Position numbers and translations under genes: made by a program | In this document: piece by piece, positions 57,668-64,000 of the stretch | How the letters are laid out: every line of letters starts with the position of its first letter | Numbering within the stretch: position 1 is the stretch's first letter | Origin: Sunxiuqinia indica | GTDB lineage: Bacteria; Bacteroidota; Bacteroidia; Bacteroidales; Prolixibacteraceae | NCBI RefSeq assembly: GCF_009847015.1 | Contig: NZ_WVEM01000018.1 | Span: forward strand, 1 to 64,000 | Length of the DNA stretch: 64,000 nucleotides | Direction of reading: 5' to 3' | Notes under the pieces: generated by a model | Told to the model about the DNA's origin: nothing | The model's input: only the letters and a program-made list of their open reading frames with translations | Database searches by the model: none

Positions 57668-58251
57668 AGCAAATAACCAATCGAATTGAGCAAGCCATTG
57701 AACTAAAAAAAGACTTGCTTTCAAACGAAAAAATTTTGAATGATATCAAACAAGCTATCGACGAACTGGTTTCATGCTATCAAAAAGGCGGCAAAACACT
57801 TTTTTGCGGGAATGGCGGTAGCGCTGCCGACGCCCAACATCTTGCAGCTGAACTAGCCGGCAAATTTTATATCGACCGACCTCCGATACAAGCCGAAGCC
57901 TGTCATGTTAATTCTTCATTCATCACAGCTTATTCAAACGACTATGATTTTAAAGTAGCCTATGCAAGATATATTGCCGGAGTTGGAAGAGCAGGCGACA
58001 TCTTAATCGCAATTTCAACATCAGGGAACTCCGAGAATGTTGTCAATGCAGCAAGAGAAGCTAAAAATATCGGCATGAAAGTGATCGCCTTAACCGGAAA
58101 GTTTGGAGGCCAACTAAAAAGTGTATGTGATATACTTATACCAATTCCATCCATTGATACCCCCAGAATACAGGAAGCCCATATTTTTGTTGGGCATGTT
58201 ATTTGCGAACAAGTTGAAAAAGCCTTGTTTGACAAGCACCAAAATTCCTAA
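57664..58251 (+). CDS. gmhA: Phosphoheptose isomerase (SIS domain)
   Basis: 195 residues from ATG 57664, which overlaps the upstream stop (ATGA). The SIS motif GNGGSAADAQHLAAEL and AISTSGNSENVVNAA are typical of GmhA, which converts sedoheptulose-7-phosphate to D-glycero-D-manno-heptose-7-phosphate. A GmhA/DiaA ambiguity exists in the family; the glycosyltransferase neighbour favours GmhA. Confidence 0.92.
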   Translation: MKQITNRIEQAIELKKDLLSNEKILNDIKQAIDELVSCYQKGGKTLFCGNGGSAADAQHLAAELAGKFYIDRPPIQAEACHVNSSFITAYSNDYDFKVAYARYIAGVGRAGDILIAISTSGNSENVVNAAREAKNIGMKVIALTGKFGGQLKSVCDILIPIPSIDTPRIQEAHIFVGHVICEQVEKALFDKHQNS

Positions 58252-58394
58252 AAACTGAACAAATTTGACCAGTTAATACTTTATTAATGATTAGTGAAAT
58301 TTAATTTGACTTACAGGGATCGGTCTCTGTTTTCGAAAGAATTAAAGTATATTTACTTTTTGCAAAAAAGAATAGCTTTTCGAGGGATTGAAGG

Positions 58395-60641
58395 ATGGAT
58401 AAAAACAAACTACAGACACAAGCTGAGCAACGGTTGATTGCTGATTACTATGAGAACCTTACAAAATCATTTGACCAGCGAATCACCGAGGAGGGACGGG
58501 AACGGATTCATAAGGCTTTTGAATTTGCGAATAGTGCTCATGCAGGTGTAAAACGGAAATCAGGCGAACCATACATTGTTCACCCTATCGCAGTTGCAAT
58601 GATTGTTTCTCAGGAAATAGGACTCGGAGCAACGTCCATTATTTCGGCCATTTTACATGATGTGGTTGAAGACACCGATTATACAACCGAAGATATTAAA
58701 AACCTATTTGGTGAGAAAGTGGCAAAGGTCGTTGACGGCTTAACCAAGCTTTCGGATGAAATAACATCTCAACACGACTCCAAGCAGGCTACCAATTTTC
58801 GAAAAATGCTAATGACCCTTTCCGATGATATCAGGGTTATTTTAGTTAAGTTGGCTGACAGACTGCACAATATGCGGACTTTGGACAGCATGCCAACTCC
58901 AAAGCAGTTGAAAATTGCAGCCGAAACACTTTATATCTTCGCACCTATGGCTCATCGGCTCGGGCTATATTCCATCAAAACAGAACTGGAAGATCTAAGC
59001 CTGAAATACAAGCAACCGGAGACATATAATCAAATTGTATTTCGATTAAGAAACCAACAGGAACGACGAGAATATTTGGTTAATGAGTTCGTCCAGCCCA
59101 TTCAGAATCAACTCCAGAATGAAGGTATCGATTTTACAGTCTCCGGACGATTGAAATCCATTTTTTCAATCTGGAATAAGATGCAAACCAAAGGGATTTC
59201 ATTTGATGAAATATACGATTTACTCGCTATTCGCATTGTCTTTAAGCCAAAAACAAACATATCTGAAAAACGCCAATGCTTTGACATCCTTTCTCTGATA
59301 ACTGACATCTACAAACCCAAACCCGACCGTATCCGCGATTGGATCACAATCCCAAAAGCCAATGGATACGAAGCGCTCCATGTGACCGTAATGGGACCTC
59401 AAGGAAAATGGGTTGAAGTGCAAATCAGAACTGAGCGAATGGATGTTATCGCCGAACGAGGCTTTGCCGCTCATTACAAGTACAAAGGTGTTCATTCGAT
59501 TGAATCGGAACTGGATAAGTGGCTGGAAAAAATTCGTGAAACACTTCGCAATCCGGAGTCTGATGCATTAGAGTTTTTGGATGAATTTAAAATGAACCTC
59601 TATACTTCGGAAATCGTCATTTTTACCCCAAAGGGTGACATGATCCCCCTTCCGAAAGGAGCAACAATTATTGACTTAGCATACGAAATTCACACCGACC
59701 TTGGAAATCATTGCATTGGAGCAAAAATCAATCATAAATTGGTTCCGGTAAGCTATGTCCTGCAAAGCGGAGACCAGGTTGAAATCCTGACCTCAAAAAC
59801 TCAGGCGCCGGATCTGGAATGGCTCAAGTTTATGAGTACTGCGAAAGCGAAAACAAAAGTCAAACAAGCATTCAAACTTGACAAAAAAAGACACCTGGAA
59901 AAAGGTCAGGAGATCATTGAAGAAAAGCTCAAACAATATAAGATAAAACCCTCGGCTGATACCCTGAAAAAACTCGCCGCGCATTACAACTTATCCAATA
60001 AAGACCAGCTTTATGCTCATGTGGGAATGGGATTTATCCAGATCGACGATTTAGAAAGTATCCTCAAAACGCGACGGGAAAACAAATTAGCAAAGTATTG
60101 GAAAATTTCATTTGGGAAAAATAAAAACAATCAGGGGCGCGAATTGGAGCTCATGCTACCCAAAACGCAAATCAACAAGAAAAATACATTCTTACTCAAA
60201 GAAGATCCTGATGAACGCAATTACACGCTTGCTAAATGTTGCCAGCCAATTCCGGGAGACGATGTTTTGGGTTACATGACCTCGAATAACCACGTTATTA
60301 TTCATAAAACAAAATGCCCGGAAGCCAATAAATTAATGTCGCAACATGGCGATCGGATTATCACTGCCGAGTGGACTAATTTTAAAAAGCGCTCTTACCT
60401 TACCCGCATCAAAGTGAGTGGATTCGACCGAATTGGAATCGTGAACGAGGTGACTAATATTATCTCGAAACAAAGTAACATCAACATGCGAACGGTGATG
60501 TTTGACACCCATGACGGGATCTTTGAAGGTGACCTATATATATACATTCACAATCTCGGTGATTTAAACAAATTGATCGCACGACTAATGAAAATCAAAG
60601 GGATAGATACGATTGAACGGATCGAGAATATTGAAAATTAA
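58395..60641 (+). CDS. rsh: Bifunctional (p)ppGpp synthetase/hydrolase
   Basis: 748 residues with the full RelA-SpoT order: HD hydrolase (HPIAVAMIVSQE; ILHDVVEDTDYT), synthetase (TKGISFDEIYDLLAIRIVF; DWITIPKANGYEALH), TGS (IVIFTPKGDMIPLPKGATIIDLAYEIHTD in part), a CC/zinc region (KCCQPIPGD) and C-terminal ACT. The HD motif is intact, so it should both make and degrade the alarmone. Followed by fur and purA. Confidence 0.96.
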   Translation: MDKNKLQTQAEQRLIADYYENLTKSFDQRITEEGRERIHKAFEFANSAHAGVKRKSGEPYIVHPIAVAMIVSQEIGLGATSIISAILHDVVEDTDYTTEDIKNLFGEKVAKVVDGLTKLSDEITSQHDSKQATNFRKMLMTLSDDIRVILVKLADRLHNMRTLDSMPTPKQLKIAAETLYIFAPMAHRLGLYSIKTELEDLSLKYKQPETYNQIVFRLRNQQERREYLVNEFVQPIQNQLQNEGIDFTVSGRLKSIFSIWNKMQTKGISFDEIYDLLAIRIVFKPKTNISEKRQCFDILSLITDIYKPKPDRIRDWITIPKANGYEALHVTVMGPQGKWVEVQIRTERMDVIAERGFAAHYKYKGVHSIESELDKWLEKIRETLRNPESDALEFLDEFKMNLYTSEIVIFTPKGDMIPLPKGATIIDLAYEIHTDLGNHCIGAKINHKLVPVSYVLQSGDQVEILTSKTQAPDLEWLKFMSTAKAKTKVKQAFKLDKKRHLEKGQEIIEEKLKQYKIKPSADTLKKLAAHYNLSNKDQLYAHVGMGFIQIDDLESILKTRRENKLAKYWKISFGKNKNNQGRELELMLPKTQINKKNTFLLKEDPDERNYTLAKCCQPIPGDDVLGYMTSNNHVIIHKTKCPEANKLMSQHGDRIITAEWTNFKKRSYLTRIKVSGFDRIGIVNEVTNIISKQSNINMRTVMFDTHDGIFEGDLYIYIHNLGDLNKLIARLMKIKGIDTIERIENIEN

Positions 60642-60710
60642 TTTTTATTTAGTCTAAACAATCTTAATTTTTTACTATTTTTGAGGCTACAACACAAAAC
60701 TGTTTTGAGT

Positions 60711-61151
60711 ATGAATAGCCATAAGACAAAAGATACTGTGAAAAATATGTTCACAGAATACTTGGAGAAAAATGGTCACCGGAAAACCCCCGAGCGATTC
60801 GCTATTCTTGATGAAATTTATTCCCGCGAAGGTCATTTCGATATTGAGTCACTTTATATTTCAATGAAAAATAAAAATTACCGGGTAAGTCGGGCAACCC
60901 TCTACAATACCATTGACTTGTTACTGGAATGTAAATTGGTCGTAAAACATCAATTTGGTAAAAACATCGCCCAATTTGAAAAAGCTTTCGCAACGCTTCA
61001 ACACGATCACCTCATTGATACAAGCACCGGAATAGTAAAAGAGTTCTACGATCCACGAATCCGGGAAATCATAGAAGAAGCTTGTTTAAAGTATAATTTT
61101 AAACTTTCGCATCACACGTTATACATCTATGGCGAAAGCCTCGATTCTTAA
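60711..61151 (+). CDS. Fur-family regulator lacking the CxxC zinc site
   Basis: 146 residues from ATG 60711 (a TTG 30 bases upstream is in frame). The winged helix is clear: [26 protein letters not shown] and [18 protein letters not shown]. The regulatory half keeps HDH and HH ligands, but the structural CxxC of typical Fur is replaced ([13 protein letters not shown]). Such forms occur in Bacteroidota. Whether it senses iron, peroxide or another metal cannot be told. It starts about 70 bases after rsh and ends at a terminator. Confidence 0.9.
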   Translation: MNSHKTKDTVKNMFTEYLEKNGHRKTPERFAILDEIYSREGHFDIESLYISMKNKNYRVSRATLYNTIDLLLECKLVVKHQFGKNIAQFEKAFATLQHDHLIDTSTGIVKEFYDPRIREIIEEACLKYNFKLSHHTLYIYGESLDS

Positions 61152-61182
61152 AATATATAGTAAACTCATTATAAATAAATCG

Positions 61183-61207
61183 CCTCTGATGAATCGGAGG
61201 TTTTTTT
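61183..61207 (+). terminator. Terminator after fur
   Basis: CCTCTGA (61183-61189) pairs with TCGGAGG (61194-61200), one G-U, followed by seven T. It separates rsh-fur from purA. Confidence 0.85.
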
Positions 61208-61309
61208 ATGCCTAAATGAAAAAATAATTTGTAATTTTATTGGCCAAATAATTTTCATTTTGGCACCGTGGAAATCAGTCTGATTTCAGGCTTTATTTCT
61301 GCGGTTCAT

Positions 61310-61317
61310 TATGTTTG
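61310..61317 (+). promoter_or_regulatory. -7 box of purA
   Basis: TATGTTTG is a perfect -7 element with 21 bases between it and the purA ATG. No clear -33 TTTG lies at the right distance. Confidence 0.45.
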
Positions 61318-61338
61318 AAATATTGTAAACTACATAAA

Positions 61339-62613
61339 ATGAAAGTAGATGTTATCTTAGGTCTCCAGTGGGGAGATGAAGGAAAAGGAAAAATTGTTGA
61401 CGTCTTAACCCCTAAATATGATGCCATTTCAAGGTTTCAAGGAGGTCCAAACGCTGGACACACACTTGAAATCAACGATTTCAAACAAGTTTTACACTCA
61501 ATTCCATCAGGAATTTTCCACGAAAATAAAGCTAACGTTATTGGGAATGGAGTTGTTCTTGATCCGCTTGTTTTTAAGAACGAAATTGAGTCGATAAAAA
61601 AACATGGTATCGACCTGCATAAAAATCTATACATTTCGAAAAAGGCACACCTGATTTTGCCAACCCATAAATTGCTCGACGCTGCTTCGGAAGCCGCAAA
61701 AGGTGATACTAAAATTGGTTCAACCTTAAAAGGTATTGGTCCAACGTACAAAGATAAAGTTGGACGAGATGGCCTTCGGGTTGGTGATTTGATTGAGAAC
61801 TTTGACGAAAAATACAAAGCTCGCATTGATGCGCACAAAATAATTCTGGAAAAACTTTACCAGTTCGATTATAAACAACTACTTGAAGAAGTAGAAAAAG
61901 AATGGTTCGAAGGCATTAAAGTACTGAAAGAATTCACCTTTGTTGATAGCGAGCATATGATTGACGACCTGATACAGGATGGTAAATCAGTACTGGCAGA
62001 GGGCGCACAGGGAACCTTGCTTGATATCGACTTTGGTTCTTACCCATTTGTAACCTCATCAAACACCATCTGCGCCGGAGCATGCACCGGATTAGGAATT
62101 GCACCGCAAAAAATTGGAGAAGTGTTTGGTATCTTTAAAGCATACTGCACCCGGGTTGGCATGGGACCATTTCCGACCGAATTACACTGCGAAACCGGAC
62201 AAAAGCTGCGTGATGCCGGAAACGAATATGGATCAACAACAGGCCGTCCGCGTCGTTGTGGCTGGTTAGATTTAGTCGCACTAAAATACTCGATCATGAT
62301 TAATGGGGTAACTCAGCTTTTCATGATGAAAGGAGACGTATTGGATACCTTCGAAACCATTAAGATATGTGTTGGGTACGAGATTGATGGTGAAGTGATT
62401 GACAAATTTCCTTTTGAACTGGACGACAACGTAAAGCCAATTTATGTTGAACTTCCGGGTTGGGAAACAGATTTAACAAAACTGACTCACCAAAATGAAT
62501 TCCCGGAAGAACTCAACAACTACATCAGTTTTATTGAAGATGAAACAGGGCTTCCGATCACCATTGCATCAGTTGGGCCAAACAGAGCACAAACAATCCA
62601 TATTGAGAAGTAA
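61339..62613 (+). CDS. purA: Adenylosuccinate synthase
   Basis: 424 residues from ATG 61339; an upstream in-frame TTG would give an odd extension. GTP loop GLQWGDEGKGKIVD, FQGGPNAGHTLE, the IMP-binding STLKGIGPTYKDKVGRDGLR, and C-terminal TKLTHQNEFPEEL. First committed step of AMP synthesis from IMP. PurA is a known (p)ppGpp-inhibited enzyme in E. coli, which fits its place next to rsh. Confidence 0.98.
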   Translation: MKVDVILGLQWGDEGKGKIVDVLTPKYDAISRFQGGPNAGHTLEINDFKQVLHSIPSGIFHENKANVIGNGVVLDPLVFKNEIESIKKHGIDLHKNLYISKKAHLILPTHKLLDAASEAAKGDTKIGSTLKGIGPTYKDKVGRDGLRVGDLIENFDEKYKARIDAHKIILEKLYQFDYKQLLEEVEKEWFEGIKVLKEFTFVDSEHMIDDLIQDGKSVLAEGAQGTLLDIDFGSYPFVTSSNTICAGACTGLGIAPQKIGEVFGIFKAYCTRVGMGPFPTELHCETGQKLRDAGNEYGSTTGRPRRCGWLDLVALKYSIMINGVTQLFMMKGDVLDTFETIKICVGYEIDGEVIDKFPFELDDNVKPIYVELPGWETDLTKLTHQNEFPEELNNYISFIEDETGLPITIASVGPNRAQTIHIEK

Positions 62614-62635
62614 CAAGATATTTTTCCCGATAGTT

Positions 62636-62662
62636 AAAAGAGCCTCCCAAAGGGGCTCTTTT
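62636..62662 (+). terminator. Terminator of purA
   Basis: AAAAGAGCC (62636-62644) pairs with GGCTCTTTT (62654-62662), 22 bases after the stop codon. Confidence 0.88.
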
Positions 62663-62699
62663 GTATTTTAAATTCATAGGTGTCCGGTTGAACTTTCAA

Positions 62700-62800
62700 T
62701 TATGGGCTAAAGCCCCTGTCATATATGGCTTTCATTTATTAACCCCGGCATTAATGCCGAGGTTAGTCATCACATCAACAAGGGAGGGCTTTACCCATAA
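62700..62800. repeat. REP/BIME-like palindromic element
   Basis: Outer arms TTATGGGCTAAAGCCC (62700-62715) and GGGCTTTACCCATAA (62786-62800) are complementary but for one base. An inner hairpin, AACCCCGGCAT...ATGCCGAGGTT, lies at 62741-62764. Such GGGCTAAAGCCC plus CCCCGGC...GCCGGGG doublets are scattered between genes in Bacteroidota. Confidence 0.75.
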
Positions 62801-63203
62801 CACCATCCTATTGAATATCAGTTGTTCTATTTTCAATCCTTTCTGGCATCACACAATTTCCCATTTTACCAGACTACAGTATTTTAAATTGACCTTAAAT
62901 TCATTTTTCAGACTTTCAATTCTGGAGTTTAAATATTACATTTAGGCTGCTTATTTCAGATTGCTTGAAAAGAGATTGAATTTAAACCTCAAATAATGAG
63001 TTATCATTGTGCAGATAACTTAATTATTTTGATCGAATTGAAAACAAACCTTTTGATATATGAATATATCAGTGATAAACACATGCGGTTTGATTACAAT
63101 ATAAATAAGGCAGTTTGTTTTATTTTGAGTACATTCAAAAGCGTCATCACAACAAGTAATTTGATATACAAACACTGACTATAAAAAAAAATCAGAGACG
63201 TTT
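62801..63203. other. Gene-free stretch
   Basis: About 400 A+T-rich bases; small frames at 62661-62945 and 62996-63178 have no recognisable domain and were not accepted. No -7 consensus was found just before the next gene. Confidence 0.45.
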
Positions 63204-64000
63204 ATGGAAATAGTTCGACCGACGCTGATTCTCGATAAAGAGGTTTGCTTAAACAACATTAAACGGATGGCTGCCAAAGCTTCATCCAAAAATGTATTTT
63301 TCAGACCACATTTTAAAACCCACCAATCAGCAGAAATTGGAGCGTGGTTTCGCAGTTTTGGTGTCCAAGCCATCACGGTATCATCGGTGGAAATGGCTGA
63401 ATACTTTGCCGATCAGGGGTGGGATGATATTACCATTGCAATTCCAATAAATATTTATGAAATCAATCAAATAAATACCCTGGCCCAAAAGATAAAACTC
63501 AACTTACTAATTGAGAATAAAGACATGCTCATTCAGGTTGATAAGTTTATAAAATCGCCTGTTGGAATGTTCATTGAAATTGACACAGGACACAACCGAA
63601 CAGGCATAATGGCCAGCAAAACAAACCAGATTGATGCTTTGATTCAAATTATTTCCAAAAACGAAAACCTCAACTTTAAAGGGTTTTTGACGCACGGTGG
63701 GCACACGTATAAAACGAAATCCAAATATGAAATTTTCAACCTTCATTTTGATGCTTTGTTAAAAATGCGTTCGCTAAAAAACCGCTATCGTAAGGATTAT
63801 CCAGACTTGATGGTTTCTCTGGGCGACACTCCTTCGGCTAGCATTTGCGATAATTTTGATGGAGTTGATGAATTGCGACCGGGTAATTTTGTCTTTTATG
63901 ATTTAATGCAATATAAATTAGGGAGTTGTTATTTCAACGACATTGCCATCCGGCTGGTTTGCCCGGTTATTGCCAAACACGGATCGAGAAACGAAATTAC
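63204..64000 (+). CDS. Alanine racemase-fold PLP enzyme (D-threonine aldolase/DSD1-like), partial
   Basis: 265 codons from ATG 63204 run off the right edge. MEIVRPTLILDKEVCLNNI is the fold-type III start, and RPHFKTHQ contains the PLP-binding Lys as in D-threonine aldolase/D-serine dehydratase relatives (RPHxKTH). EIDTGHNRTGI, GFLTHGGHTY and SLGDTPSAS follow in the expected order. The missing C-terminal part should hold the metal-binding His/Cys pair that would fix the exact activity. Its reaction is probably aldol cleavage or dehydration of a D-3-hydroxyamino acid. Confidence 0.88.
   Translation, partial: MEIVRPTLILDKEVCLNNIKRMAAKASSKNVFFRPHFKTHQSAEIGAWFRSFGVQAITVSSVEMAEYFADQGWDDITIAIPINIYEINQINTLAQKIKLNLLIENKDMLIQVDKFIKSPVGMFIEIDTGHNRTGIMASKTNQIDALIQIISKNENLNFKGFLTHGGHTYKTKSKYEIFNLHFDALLKMRSLKNRYRKDYPDLMVSLGDTPSASICDNFDGVDELRPGNFVFYDLMQYKLGSCYFNDIAIRLVCPVIAKHGSRNEI

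Noticed and set aside
62661-63178. Two short plus-strand frames after purA
   Set aside because: The first runs through the REP-like hairpins, the second has no recognisable features.

Overview
The window looks like chromosomal DNA of a Bacteroidota bacterium, probably Marinilabiliales/Prolixibacteraceae-like. The reasons are the type IX secretion marker PorT, a giant SprB-repeat surface protein with a type IX C-terminal sorting domain, a TamL lipoprotein, menaquinone-type UbiE, the tuf-secE-nusG-rplKAJL-rpoBC order, and promoters of the TTTG-N19-21-TAnnTTTG type. The rank below phylum is inference.

Layout. 1-7.1 kb: a 3'-truncated acyl-CoA synthetase remnant, a sodium-pumping oxaloacetate decarboxylase operon (oadG-oadA-oadB, minus strand), a Gfo/Idh/MocA oxidoreductase whose Tat-signal region is frameshifted at a T7 run, and dodecin. 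7.3-20.8 kb: one long minus-strand transcription/translation block, made of four tRNAs (Thr, Tyr, Gly, Thr), tuf, secE, nusG, rplK, rplA, rplJ, rplL, rpoB, rpoC and a DUF3467 gene. It has a clear promoter, a hairpin between rplL and rpoB, and a strong final terminator. 20.8-29.4 kb: rpsU-xerC-hpf, a helix-hairpin-helix protein, an NSS sodium symporter, class II aldolase, tamL and a TrmH-family methyltransferase.

29.4-34.6 kb is an accessory island. It holds palindrome-rich non-coding DNA (a perfect 42-bp palindrome and a motif recurring every 84 bp), the decayed 3' end of what looks like a DNA methylase/restriction gene, an overlapping SIR2-like + RhuM gene pair that I regard as the best candidate for an undescribed defence module, the 5' part of a group II intron, a Ca2+/Na+ antiporter, and a group II intron domain V-VI end.

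34.6-50.5 kb: a COG2509 FAD protein, the porT-menG-AIR-synthase-like group, a plus-strand run (SDR, Ldh-family dehydrogenase, glycosyltransferase-like, LytS-type kinase, LytTR regulator), a nitroreductase and the 2109-residue adhesin-like protein. 50.8-64 kb: a small lipoprotein, gapA, an ABC permease, an IS1096-passenger-like protein, miaA, NUDIX, glycosyltransferase, gmhA, rsh-fur-purA and a right-edge PLP enzyme.

An approximately 89-bp sequence occurs three times in the same orientation between unrelated genes (7172, 28498, 56420). It carries two potential hairpins and is a likely undescribed dispersed repeat or structured RNA. No CRISPR array, rRNA gene or intact insertion sequence was seen.
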